Source: Prevotella sp. (GTDB lineage: Bacteria; Bacteroidota; Bacteroidia; Bacteroidales; Bacteroidaceae). From it: 37,037 nt of DNA. Below, piece after piece: positions 6,516 to 13,821 of the stretch. The DNA lies in assembly GCA_015060485.1 (NCBI GenBank), contig SUYI01000037.1:1-37037 (forward strand). Direction: 5' to 3'. Position 1 is the stretch's first letter. Every line of letters starts with the position of its first letter. Below the pieces are notes generated by a model. The model made no database searches. It had not been told where the DNA came from and worked only from the letters and a program-made list of their open reading frames with translations. Position numbers and translations under genes: made by a program.

Positions 6516-7118
6516 ATGAGTTGGAAAAACTTATTAACATTTAAGGATATATTCTCATACAGGCAAAAGGTGGGTTTGCTGGTCGTTGCGGGCGTGGTTT
6601 GCGGACTCGGCGGACTTTTTATGTATCTGCTGCGCGCACATACCTATTTTGTTGGTGACAACCCGTCTGCTTGCGTCAACTGCCACATTATGACTCCTTA
6701 CTATGCCACGTGGAGCCACTCCTCGCATGGACGCGACGCCACGTGTAACGACTGCCATGTGCCTCACCAGAACTTGGCTTTCTACTATGGTTTCAAGGCG
6801 ATGGACGGACTGAAACATACGGCCTACTTCGTGACACATTCGGAGCGTCAGGCACCAATGGCTGAGGCACTGACGGGGCAGGTGGTGATGGACAACTGCA
6901 TCCGCTGCCACACCCAGCTGAACCAGGAGTTTGTAAAGACGGGACGCATGGGATATATGCAACAACAGGCTCAGGGCGGAAAAGTGTGTTGGGACTGTCA
7001 TCGCAATGTGCCGCATGGAGGCATGAACTCGCTGATGGCTACGCCTGGTGCAGAGGGAGTGACGCCACTGCCTCCGTCCCCAGTGCCCAACTGGCTGCAA
7101 AACATAATGAAAAAGTAA
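6516..7118 (+). CDS. nrfH: NrfH, tetraheme quinol-oxidising subunit of nitrite reductase
   Basis: The 200-residue protein carries one N-terminal membrane anchor (about residues 15-38) and four CxxCH heme-c motifs: CVNCH, CNDCH, CIRCH and CWDCH. It belongs to the NapC/NirT/NrfH family, takes electrons from menaquinol and passes them to NrfA on the outer face of the cytoplasmic membrane. A TTG at 6489 is in frame but inside the -7 box; ATG 6516 starts at the expected MSWKNLL position. Its stop codon lies in a simple AAAAAGTAAAAAGGT repeat that fills the 26-nt gap to nrfA. Confidence 0.95.
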   Translation: MSWKNLLTFKDIFSYRQKVGLLVVAGVVCGLGGLFMYLLRAHTYFVGDNPSACVNCHIMTPYYATWSHSSHGRDATCNDCHVPHQNLAFYYGFKAMDGLKHTAYFVTHSERQAPMAEALTGQVVMDNCIRCHTQLNQEFVKTGRMGYMQQQAQGGKVCWDCHRNVPHGGMNSLMATPGAEGVTPLPPSPVPNWLQNIMKK

Positions 7119-7144
7119 AAAGGTAAAAAAGTAAAAAGGTAAAG
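7110..7144 (+). repeat. AAAAAGTAAAAAGGT tandem tract at the nrfH stop
   Basis: Two copies of a 15-16 bp unit (AAAAAGTAAAAAGGT at 7110-7124, one extra A in 7125-7140) plus AAAG run from the last Lys codon and stop of nrfH to the nrfA ATG. The tract forms the whole intergenic spacer, so its length sets the distance between the two cistrons. Confidence 0.75.
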
Positions 7145-8677
7145 ATGGCAAAGACATTAAAGAAATGGCAAGGTTGGCTGCTCTTTGGCGGCTCAATGGT
7201 AGTGGTCTTCGTACTGGGACTGCTCGTTTCGTCGTTGATGGAGCGCCGTGCCGAAGTAGCAAGTGTATTTAACAACAAGCGCACACAGTTTACTGACAGT
7301 ATTGTGGCTCAGAACGAGAAGTTCAAGGCCGACTATCCGCGTGAGTACGAGACGTGGGCGATGACCGAGGACACCTCGTTTGAATCGAAGTATAATGGTT
7401 CTGAGGAGGTTGACGTGCTCGAACAGCGTCCTGAGATGGTTGTGCTGTGGGCTGGCTATGCCTTCTCGCGCCACTACAACACGCCTCGCGGCCATAAGCA
7501 TGCGCTGGAGGATATGCGTAAGATTCTGCGTACAGGCAATCCAGGTATTGACGGCGACGGCGACATGCAGCCTGCCACCTGCTGGACGTGTAAGGGGCCT
7601 GATGTGCCTCGCATGATGCGTGAACTGAGTGGTTCGAAGTCGGTGATGGACCCTGCTAACTTCTATGCCAAGAAGTGGAGTGAACTGGGTACCGAAGAGA
7701 TGAACACCATCGGTTGCAGCGACTGCCATGATGCCCGCACAATGGACTTGCGTCCTGCACGTCCTGCGCTTTATGAGGCTTGGGCTCGCGTGGGCAAGGA
7801 TGTTCGCAAGGCCACCCATCAGGAGATGCGCTCGCTGGTGTGTGCTCAATGTCATACGGAATACTACTTCATCAAGCCCGACGACCCCAACAATCCCGGC
7901 AAGTCCAACTACCTGATGTTCCCGCAGGACAAGGGTATGACCTGCGAGGCAGCTGAGGAATACTATGACTCTATCGGTTTCTATGACTATATCCATCCAC
8001 TGTCAAAAACCCCGATTCTGAAGGCTCAGCATCCAGGCTACGAAATTGCTCTGCAGGGCATTCACGGACAGCGCGGTGTGAGTTGTGCCGACTGTCACAT
8101 GCCTTATAAACAGGAGGGTGGCGTAAAATTCTCCGACCACCAGATTATGTCGCCTCTGGCCAAGATTGACCGCACTTGCCAGACCTGTCACCGTCAGGAT
8201 GCCGAGGTGCTGCGACTGAACGTCTATGAGCGTCAGGAGAAGTGCAACGAGGTGCGTAACCGTGCCGAGCAGGAACTGGCGCGTGCCCACTTCGAGGCTA
8301 AGTACATTATCGACAAGGGTGCAACCGAGGCTGACCTGAAACCCATACAGGCCCTACTGCGCAAGAGCCAGTGGCGTTGGGACTATGCCATCGCCTCGCA
8401 CGGAGCCACCTTCCATGCTCCGCAGGAGGTGACGCGTCTGCTCTCACACTCCGTAGACTACGCCCAACAGGCTCGTCTGCTCATTGCCCGTATAGCTGCC
8501 AAGCAGGGACTCGTTGGCGACATTCCCGTGCCCGACTACTCTACGAAGGCTAAGGCACAGCAGGCCATCGGTCTCGACATGCAGAAACTGAATGACAAGA
8601 AGCAGCGGTTCCTGGACCAGATTGTTCCAAAGTGGATTGAAGAAGCTAAGAAGAACGGTAAGCTCATTGAGATTTGA
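7145..8677 (+). CDS. nrfA: NrfA, pentaheme ammonia-forming nitrite reductase
   Basis: The 510-residue catalytic subunit reduces nitrite to ammonium with six electrons (EC 1.7.2.2). It has the five expected heme sites: the unusual active-site CWTCK (146-150, lysine-ligated) and CSDCH (191-195), CAQCH (233-237), CADCH (314-318) and CQTCH (345-349). Likely active-site residues are Arg115, Tyr240 (HTEYYF) and His296 (AQHPGYE). An N-terminal hydrophobic stretch (11-30) acts as signal anchor. It is co-transcribed with nrfH. The cytochrome c maturation genes that often follow nrfHA in Bacteroidetes are not here; a truncated alcohol dehydrogenase gene converges on it instead. Confidence 0.97.
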   Translation: MAKTLKKWQGWLLFGGSMVVVFVLGLLVSSLMERRAEVASVFNNKRTQFTDSIVAQNEKFKADYPREYETWAMTEDTSFESKYNGSEEVDVLEQRPEMVVLWAGYAFSRHYNTPRGHKHALEDMRKILRTGNPGIDGDGDMQPATCWTCKGPDVPRMMRELSGSKSVMDPANFYAKKWSELGTEEMNTIGCSDCHDARTMDLRPARPALYEAWARVGKDVRKATHQEMRSLVCAQCHTEYYFIKPDDPNNPGKSNYLMFPQDKGMTCEAAEEYYDSIGFYDYIHPLSKTPILKAQHPGYEIALQGIHGQRGVSCADCHMPYKQEGGVKFSDHQIMSPLAKIDRTCQTCHRQDAEVLRLNVYERQEKCNEVRNRAEQELARAHFEAKYIIDKGATEADLKPIQALLRKSQWRWDYAIASHGATFHAPQEVTRLLSHSVDYAQQARLLIARIAAKQGLVGDIPVPDYSTKAKAQQAIGLDMQKLNDKKQRFLDQIVPKWIEEAKKNGKLIEI

Positions 8678-8716
8678 TTTGGACTAAACCATACTTTCAT
8701 TTCTTCACCCTCCTTA

Positions 8717-9181
8717 TCATACCTCATTCTTATAGTTGTTTTTCTTTCGCCAGAGCATAGGGAGAAACCGGTAGGTGGCGTCGATAGCCTGCTCGGCAAT
8801 CTCGTGCTTGGGTAGCGAGGCGTCGATGCCGAAGACATTGATGCCGTACTTCGCTCCTGCGGCAATGGCCTTCGAGCAGTCGAGCACCGAGCCGCCGCCC
8901 ACAGCGAGAATGACATCTATCTGCTCTTCTTTACAGATACGCACGCCCTCCAGCACGCTCGGGGCGTACTTCGGGTTGGGCTGAATGCCTGAGAGTTCGA
9001 ATATCTCGAAGCCCTGCATAAGTTCCTTCACTCGGTCGTAGAGACCTAACTTCTTGATGCTGCCGCCACCGTAGGTCAGCAACACGCGCTTGCCGAGAGG
9101 ACGCATCACCTCTGGCAACTTGACGATCGACTCCTTACCGAAGATGAGTCGTGTCGGGGTCATGTAATCAAAATTCTGTAT
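8717..9181 (-). pseudogene. iron-dependent alcohol dehydrogenase with internal deletion and lost start codon
   Basis: The frame begins with the family N terminus (QNFDYMTPTRLIFGKESI), but the codon at the natural start (9179-9181) is ATA rather than ATG. The first usable ATG is at 9163. The NAD-binding half is recognisable (TYGGGSIKK, AVGGGSVLDCSK, about residues 31-97). The protein then jumps directly from AAGAKYG to NVFGIDASLPKHEIAEQAID, which belongs near the C terminus. About 200 residues with the iron-binding histidines are missing, and the end (LPMLWRKKNNYKNEV) looks frameshifted. Normal length is about 385. It resembles the butanol dehydrogenase/YqhD branch. It cannot bind its metal and is certainly inactive as a dehydrogenase. 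Confidence 0.75.
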
Positions 9182-9259
9182 ATTTTTTGATTTGAATTGT
9201 TTAGCCTACAGCCAAAAAAACGAGTCTATAATTTATCGGCGAGGGCGATATTGCGAGGG

Positions 9260-9267
9260 CAAATATA
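9260..9267 (-). promoter_or_regulatory. -7 element of the broken alcohol dehydrogenase gene
   Basis: On the minus strand TATATTTG fits TAnnTTTG, about 78 nt before the ATA that replaced the start codon. GCGAGGGC occurs twice just downstream of it (9239-9246 and 9253-9260). Confidence 0.35.
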
Positions 9268-9316
9268 CGAAAAATTTCCCGCATGATGGTAATACGGAAG
9301 CGATTTTTGAGATTAT

Positions 9317-9418
9317 TTATGAAAAATGCTCGTAACATTTATATGTCGACGCTTTGCTGTCTGTGAACAGCCATCTGCCGTCACGTTTGACGAGGTGGAA
9401 TGTCAGACTGGAGTCCAA
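9317..9418 (-). pseudogene. possible C-terminal remnant of an unidentified protein
   Basis: In the otherwise empty 320-bp gap, a minus-strand frame between two stops reads LDSSLTFHLVKRDGRWLFTD, then SKASTYKCYEHFS. The alternating hydrophobic pattern with RDGRWLFTD looks like the final beta strands of a small secreted domain. There is no start codon. It could be chance, but the neighbouring genes are also remnants. Confidence 0.25.
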
Positions 9419-9476
9419 CTAGTGCCAATTCTCGCAAATTTATTTGAAAAGGTACTCATTTTTGCTCGATTTTTCG

Positions 9477-9484
9477 TAATTTTG
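9477..9484 (+). promoter_or_regulatory. -7 element for tcdA
   Basis: TAATTTTG lies 21 nt before the ATG at 9506. Confidence 0.45.
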
Positions 9485-9505
9485 CATCGATAATCAGGAT
9501 TGTTT

Positions 9506-10225
9506 ATGATAGAACAAGCAATATTCCGCAGGTCTGAACTACTCTTGGGTGACGAGGCAATGGCGCGCATCGCTGAGAAGCGTGTCATCCTCTTCGGTGT
9601 CGGCGGCGTCGGCTCTTGGTGCGCTGAGAGCTTGGTACGCAGCGGCATCAGGAAGTTGACGATTGTCGACAGCGATCGCGTGTGCATCACTAATATCAAC
9701 CGCCAGCTGATGGCGACGACGAAGACCGTCGGTCAGGTAAAGGTAGACGCCCTGAAGGAGCGTCTGCTGAGCATCAACCCCTCGGCAGAGATCACTGCCC
9801 TGCAACAGATATTTACGGCAGAGACGGCTGAGAGTTTCCAGCTCGATAGCTACGACTACATCATCGACGCCATCGACTCGCTGAAGGACAAGGCACTGCT
9901 CATCCTCTTGGCTTGCCAGACGAAGGCTCGGTTCTTTTCGTCAATGGGCGCTGCCCTAAAGCTCGACCCCACCAAGATTCAAGTGGCTGAATTCTGGAAG
10001 GTTAAGGGCGACCCGTTGGCGCGTGCCCTGCGCAACCGCTTCAAACGCGACAAACAGTTCCCCCGTCGCAAGTTCCAGTGCGTCTACAGCGACGAGCTCC
10101 TTGAGAATCGTCTGCCTATCGACCCTGACGACAAGGGTAACGGCAGCATCGTTCATATCACCGCCATCTTTGGTTTTATGTTGGCAGGATTAGTGGTACA
10201 AGACGCCATAAAAAGCAATGTATAA
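9506..10225 (+). CDS. tcdA: tRNA threonylcarbamoyladenosine dehydratase (TcdA/CsdL)
   Basis: This 239-residue E1-like ThiF-fold enzyme uses ATP to cyclise N6-threonylcarbamoyladenosine at position 37 of ANN-decoding tRNAs into the hydantoin form ct6A. The nucleotide-binding loop is FGVGGVGSW (about residues 31-39). INRQL (about 64-68) is the E1-type Arg/Gln motif, and IDAIDSLKDK (about 114-123) matches the family. Length is typical (E. coli 268). The in-frame TTG at 9500 is less likely than ATG 9506. It stands alone, followed by cysK after a palindrome-bearing gap. Confidence 0.9.
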   Translation: MIEQAIFRRSELLLGDEAMARIAEKRVILFGVGGVGSWCAESLVRSGIRKLTIVDSDRVCITNINRQLMATTKTVGQVKVDALKERLLSINPSAEITALQQIFTAETAESFQLDSYDYIIDAIDSLKDKALLILLACQTKARFFSSMGAALKLDPTKIQVAEFWKVKGDPLARALRNRFKRDKQFPRRKFQCVYSDELLENRLPIDPDDKGNGSIVHITAIFGFMLAGLVVQDAIKSNV

Positions 10226-10231
10226 AGTCTA

Positions 10232-10251
10232 TATACCAAACGTTTGGTATA
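10232..10251. promoter_or_regulatory. 20-bp perfect palindrome upstream of cysK
   Basis: TATACCAAACGTTTGGTATA is a perfect dyad without a spacer, 22 bp upstream of the TTG of the cysK promoter. A homodimeric regulator site is likely. It could also be part of the tcdA terminator, but no T tract follows. Confidence 0.55.
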
Positions 10252-10272
10252 CAGAATGCCGTACGAATGGGA

Positions 10273-10303
10273 TTGTGGGTATGTAATTTTCGCCGTACCT
10301 TTG
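10273..10303 (+). promoter_or_regulatory. cysK promoter with overlapping inverted repeat
   Basis: TTG (10273-10275), 20 nt, then TACCTTTG (10296-10303) match the Bacteroidetes promoter. A 14-bp inverted repeat with one mismatch, CTTTGCCGACGGAA (10299-10312) and TTCCATCGGCAAAG (10318-10331), overlaps the -7 box and the start of the transcript. This is a good position for repressor binding. The leader to the ATG at 10374 is about 65 nt. Confidence 0.6.
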
Positions 10304-10373
10304 CCGACGGAAACAAGTTCCATCGGCAAAGAGAAAGTAATTACATTATTAACTAAATAAAAAGGATAAGATT

Positions 10374-11321
10374 ATGACAAAGATTGCAAAACAGCTGACT
10401 GAGCTCGTCGGCAACACCCCACTTCTGGAGCTCAACAAGTATTCACAGGCAAAGGGTCTTGAGACCCCGGTGATAGCGAAAGTAGAGTTTTTCAACCCCG
10501 GCGGTAGCGTGAAGGACCGTATCGCGCTGGCGATGATTGAGGATGCCGAGGCAAAAGGAATCCTGAAGCCCGGTGCCACCATCATCGAACCCACCAGCGG
10601 AAATACAGGCGTAGGATTGGCACTGGTATCTGCCGTCAAGGGCTACCATCTTATCCTTACCATGCCTGAAACCATGAGCGTGGAGCGTCGTAACCTTGTC
10701 AAGGCCTACGGTGCCGAGGTTCGCCTCACCTCTGGCAAAGACGGCATGCCAGGCGCCATCCGAGCCGCCGAGGAACTGCGCGACAGCATCCCCGGAGCTG
10801 TCATCCTCCAGCAGTTCGAGAATGCAGCCAACCCTGCCAAGCATTATGCCACCACAGGTCCTGAGATCTGGCGCGACACAGACGGAAAGGTCGATATCTT
10901 CATTGGCGGCGTCGGTACTGGCGGCACCATCAGCGGAACGGGTAAGTATCTGAAGGAACAGAACCCCAACGTGAAAATCATCGCCGTTGAGCCGAAGTCC
11001 TCACCAGTGTTGAACGGTGGACAGAGTGGTCCTCACAAGATTCAGGGTATAGGAGCCGGCTTCGTGCCCAAGACCTACGAGCCGCAAGTCATCGACGAGG
11101 TGTTCGACGTCGAGAACGACGATGCCATCCGCACAGGTCGTGAGATTGCCCAGTCAGAAGGTCTGTTGGTCGGTATATCTGCCGGTGCTGCTCTCTTCGC
11201 GGCCATCGAGGTGGCCAAGCGCCCGGAGAACAAGGGTAAGAAGATTGTCGTCCTGCTGCCCGATACTGGCGAGCGCTACCTCTCTACCGTGCTTTACGCC
11301 TTCGAGGATTATCCCCTGTAA
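10374..11321 (+). CDS. cysK: cysteine synthase A (O-acetylserine sulfhydrylase)
   Basis: This 315-residue PLP enzyme makes L-cysteine from O-acetyl-L-serine and sulfide. The PLP lysine is Lys47 in NPGGSVKDR, the substrate loop is EPTSGNTG (about 70-77), and the phosphate-binding loop is [10 protein letters not shown] (about 180-189). Length and motifs are typical of CysK. It has its own promoter, with two dyads upstream (10232-10251, 10299-10331) that suggest control by a sulfur- or cysteine-responsive regulator. The Lrp/AsnC gene converges 14 bp downstream. Confidence 0.96.
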   Translation: MTKIAKQLTELVGNTPLLELNKYSQAKGLETPVIAKVEFFNPGGSVKDRIALAMIEDAEAKGILKPGATIIEPTSGNTGVGLALVSAVKGYHLILTMPETMSVERRNLVKAYGAEVRLTSGKDGMPGAIRAAEELRDSIPGAVILQQFENAANPAKHYATTGPEIWRDTDGKVDIFIGGVGTGGTISGTGKYLKEQNPNVKIIAVEPKSSPVLNGGQSGPHKIQGIGAGFVPKTYEPQVIDEVFDVENDDAIRTGREIAQSEGLLVGISAGAALFAAIEVAKRPENKGKKIVVLLPDTGERYLSTVLYAFEDYPL

Positions 11322-11335
11322 AGCAATCACTTTCG

Positions 11336-11800
11336 TCAAATGTTCAGGCCGTAATTCTGTTTCACCTCACTCATTACGAAGGTGCTCTCAATGGATGACA
11401 GGCTCTCAATCTCGCCCAACTTATTGAGCACAAATTCCTGATATTGCTTCATATCCCGGGCGCGTACCTTTAGCAGATAATCGTACGCGCCCGAGGTGTT
11501 GTAGCACTCAGTCACCTCGGGAATGCGCTGAATGCGGCGGACAAAGGCATCAGCTATCTCGTGGTTAATCTGCTTCAGCTTCACCTTGCAAAACACCAGC
11601 AGACTCTGATCCAGCTTCTCGGGATCAAGAATGGCCACATACTTTTTGATATATCCTTTTTTCTCTAGCCGTTTCTGACGCTCAAACACCGGTGTCGGAG
11701 TCAGATGGACGGCATCGGCCAGTTCTTTTGTGGTCAATTTCGCGTTCCTTTGCAGCGTTTTCAAAATTTGCAAGTCGATTTCGTCTAACATGTCTACCAT
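11336..11800 (-). CDS. Lrp/AsnC family transcription regulator
   Basis: A 154-residue regulator: N-terminal winged helix (residues about 1-60, with LTTKELADAVHLTPTPVFER as helix-turn-helix) and C-terminal RAM ligand-binding domain (about 65-150, with TSGAYDYLLKVRARD). Such proteins form octamers and respond to amino acids. The frame is open up to an ATG at 11872, but that ATG lies inside a TAAATTTG -7 box (11870-11877), so translation must start later. The ATG at 11800 gives the standard MVDMLDEIDLQIL beginning; 11791 is also possible. It converges on cysK and diverges from the GH8 gene. Confidence 0.88.
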   Translation of the reverse strand: MVDMLDEIDLQILKTLQRNAKLTTKELADAVHLTPTPVFERQKRLEKKGYIKKYVAILDPEKLDQSLLVFCKVKLKQINHEIADAFVRRIQRIPEVTECYNTSGAYDYLLKVRARDMKQYQEFVLNKLGEIESLSSIESTFVMSEVKQNYGLNI

Positions 11801-11869
11801 AAAAAGGAATGAGTTTCTGTTTCTGGGCTTTCTGAAGGCCCTCTTTGGAATATTTTTCTTTTCAGCATG

Positions 11870-11877
11870 CAAATTTA
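11870..11877 (-). promoter_or_regulatory. -7 element of the Lrp/AsnC gene
   Basis: On the minus strand TAAATTTG fits TAnnTTTG. Transcription would start near 11866, giving a leader of about 65 nt to the ATG at 11800. Confidence 0.45.
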
Positions 11878-11964
11878 GGATTTTTTTCTGAATTATGAAA
11901 AGATTTTGGTGGAATTTAAAGAATTAATTAGTATCTTTTTGCACCCAAATAAAGACAGAACATT

Positions 11965-12840
11965 ATGGCAAAATTACAGACTATCGTCTTGGCAACAGCA
12001 CTATTGGCTGTGTGGTCTGCCTGTGCAGGCCACCATGCTGTTCTTAGCGCCACTGACCACAACCTCTTCACGTCGCTGCTCGACAAGAGCCAGACTGAAG
12101 TCGACGCACGCATCGACAGCATCTGGGCACACTTCTTCACACCGGGCGACCTCAGCCGTTACGAGGCCGACGGACAGCAGACCGTCTACTACGAAGTGGG
12201 TGACACGATGGTCATCATTCTCGACACGGGCAACAACGACGTCCGCACCGAGGGCATGTCGTACGGCATGATGATTAGCGTGCAGCTCGACAAGCGTGCC
12301 GAGTTCGACAAGCTGTGGCGATGGGCAAAGGCCTACATGGCCTACCCCACCGACAGTCCCTGGGACGGCTACTTCTGCTGGCAGTGCAGCATCGACGGCA
12401 CGAAGATTGGCGGCAGCAATGCCTCCGACGGTGAAATCTATTTCGTCACCGCACTCTTCATGGCAGCCGACAAATGGGGCGAGCCGCGCTATGCTGACGA
12501 GGCCAACGAAATCCTGCGCAAGGTGTCGTCGAAGGACGGACCGGCCACAGGCGTCTACAACCTCTACGACGACTCCACACGACTCGTCACCTTCGTACCC
12601 AACGAAGAAGTCCACTGGTTCAGCGACCCCTCCTACTGCCTGCCCGCATTCCTCGACCTATGGGCCGAGAAGGCCGATGCCCGCAACGACTTCTGGCGCA
12701 ACGCTGCCGACAAGGCGCTGGCCCGCGAATACGTCCAGCGACTCTGGGACGTCCGCCCACCCACCGGCAAATGGCGCTACTATGTTGGCATGGTCTATTT
12801 CCTCTCCATGCTCCACGTTTCTGGTCATTTTAATTTCTAA
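11965..12840 (+). pseudogene. GH8 xylanase/exo-oligoxylanase lipoprotein with in-frame internal deletion
   Basis: The 291-residue frame starts with a lipoprotein signal (MAKLQTIVLATALLAVWSAC, Cys20). It continues with a clear GH8 domain: DVRTEGMSYGMM with the catalytic acid Glu96, SPWDGYFCWQC, NASDGEIYF. After WRNAADKALARE (about 255) it passes directly to YVQRLWDVRPPTGKWRYYVG and the normal family end LHVSGHFNF. Complete GH8 Rex-type enzymes are about 400-420 residues long; the missing 110-130 residues contain the catalytic base Asp (FDAWR-type motif), which I cannot find here. The protein may still be made and bind xylan fragments, but hydrolysis is unlikely. Unless it is an assembly artefact, this is an in-frame deletion derivative. 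Confidence 0.75.
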
Positions 12841-12845
12841 GACAC

Positions 12846-12933
12846 CATTTAGTGTTAGGGTAGTGACCCTTTAGTGTTAGGGTAAAGGCCCTTTAGTATC
12901 AGGGTAGAGGTCCTTTAGTATCAGGGTAAATAT
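12846..12933. repeat. four tandem 22-bp repeats
   Basis: Units start at 12846, 12868, 12890 and 12912, with consensus CCTTTAGTGTTAGGGTAaAGGy; units 3 and 4 share GTATC in place of GTGTT. Each repeat-to-repeat stretch contains ACCCT...AGGGT, able to form a 5-bp stem with an 8-nt loop. The array lies right after the GH8 stop. The rest of the 309-bp gap (12934-13149) holds AT-rich sequence, a promoter and two operator-like dyads. Confidence 0.85.
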
Positions 12934-13040
12934 TGAAGTAATAAAAGACACAGGGAATTATTATCCTATAAATCCTAAACTCCTCATTCCTTAATATAAT
13001 AAGGTGGAGGAGAGTCTTATTTGTTTAGAAACGTTAAATA

Positions 13041-13055
13041 TATCGTTTTTCGATA
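13041..13055. promoter_or_regulatory. operator-like dyad O1 (TATCG-N5-CGATA)
   Basis: TATCG-TTTTT-CGATA lies 18 bp upstream of the -33 element. An identical half-site pair with a different 5-bp core is found at 13107-13121. Centre-to-centre distance is 66 bp. Confidence 0.55.
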
Positions 13056-13072
13056 AATTTTTATTGTTTTTA

Positions 13073-13104
13073 TTTGGTGGTTCGAAAAAGAATGTCTACT
13101 TTTG
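13073..13104 (+). promoter_or_regulatory. promoter of the DUF2975/XRE operon
   Basis: TTTG (13073-13076), 20 nt, then TACTTTTG (13097-13104) is a near-ideal Bacteroidetes promoter. The leader to the ATG at 13150 is about 42 nt. Confidence 0.65.
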
Positions 13105-13106
13105 CA

Positions 13107-13121
13107 TATCGATAAACGATA
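13107..13121. promoter_or_regulatory. operator-like dyad O2 at the transcription start
   Basis: TATCG-ATAAA-CGATA begins 3 nt after the -7 box and so covers the expected start of transcription. It matches O1. Binding by the XRE protein of this operon would repress it. Confidence 0.55.
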
Positions 13122-13149
13122 AATAACCAAATTAAAACAATAAATACGT

Positions 13150-13335
13150 ATGGAAATTAAAGAGTTTTTCCGCAAGGGTGATCACATCGAGCCTCAGTAC
13201 GTCGAAAACTTCCCCAGAATGGTTCACACGTTGCATACGGGTCCTTTGTACTGGATGATCATTGGCTACTTCTTTACTCCCAAGATTCTGAAAGACGCCC
13301 AGAAGCTGAAGGAAGAGCAAGACTATACTATATAA
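13150..13335 (+). CDS. small protein ending like DUF2975, perhaps a shortened paralogue
   Basis: The 61-residue protein begins MEIKEFFRKGDHIEPQYVEN, has one hydrophobic stretch (LYWMIIGYFF, about 33-42), and ends AQKLKEEQDYTI. The final ten residues almost repeat the end of the next gene product (LKLKEEQDLTI), the usual tail of DUF2975 proteins. It is therefore either a separate small membrane protein of the operon or a DUF2975 paralogue that lost its first three membrane segments by deletion. It is the first gene after the operator-flanked promoter; 16 nt separate it from the next start. Confidence 0.6.
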   Translation: MEIKEFFRKGDHIEPQYVENFPRMVHTLHTGPLYWMIIGYFFTPKILKDAQKLKEEQDYTI

Positions 13336-13351
13336 TAATACGATAAGAATT

Positions 13352-13816
13352 ATGAAAAAGAGACTGAATTTCTTTTGTGCGTTGATGTTGCTGCTGATGG
13401 CAACAATGGTGGTGATGACGTTTATAACTGGCGCCGATGCCTTTCAGGAGGGTTGGAACAAGGGTAGAGATGTATTGCCAGCCAATACCTGGCTTGCGTT
13501 ACTGGAATTCCATGCCGAAATGATTGCCATTGTAGCTGCCCTTGTGTCGTTCGCAAGTTTTGTACGTTTCATCCTTAACGTCAATCACGACAAGGTGTTT
13601 GTGTGGGAAAACGTCCCCTTGCTCCGTCTTACTGGTGTGGGATTGCTCGTTATGGCACTCATAGTCTCTGCCGATGAATATTTTACTGGTACTAGTCTGA
13701 CAGAGGTTTACGACAACTATTTCGACATACTGATATTCTGTGTGTTTAACCTGATTGTTGCCGAGGCCTTTGCCGTCGGACTGAAATTGAAAGAAGAACA
13801 GGATTTAACCATCTGA
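13352..13816 (+). CDS. DUF2975 four-helix membrane protein
   Basis: The 154-residue protein has four hydrophobic segments (about 5-27, 48-70, 87-107, 121-143) and the conserved cytoplasmic tail LKLKEEQDLTI. The DUF2975 family is commonly paired with a small XRE/YozG-type regulator, as here, where the HTH gene starts 5 nt downstream. The function is not established. The constant pairing suggests that the membrane protein senses something and controls, or is controlled by, the HTH protein. Confidence 0.85.
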   Translation: MKKRLNFFCALMLLLMATMVVMTFITGADAFQEGWNKGRDVLPANTWLALLEFHAEMIAIVAALVSFASFVRFILNVNHDKVFVWENVPLLRLTGVGLLVMALIVSADEYFTGTSLTEVYDNYFDILIFCVFNLIVAEAFAVGLKLKEEQDLTI

Positions 13817-13821
13817 AGCCC

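Noticed and set aside
11932..11941. TATCTTTTTG as promoter of the GH8 gene
   Set aside because: Two extra T residues relative to TAnnTTTG and an unsuitable spacing to the nearest TTTG (11905-11908).
12846..12933. TTAGGG cores taken as telomere-like or as a CRISPR array
   Set aside because: Units are 22 bp, directly adjacent with no unique spacers, and only one TTAGGG-like core occurs per unit; neither interpretation fits.
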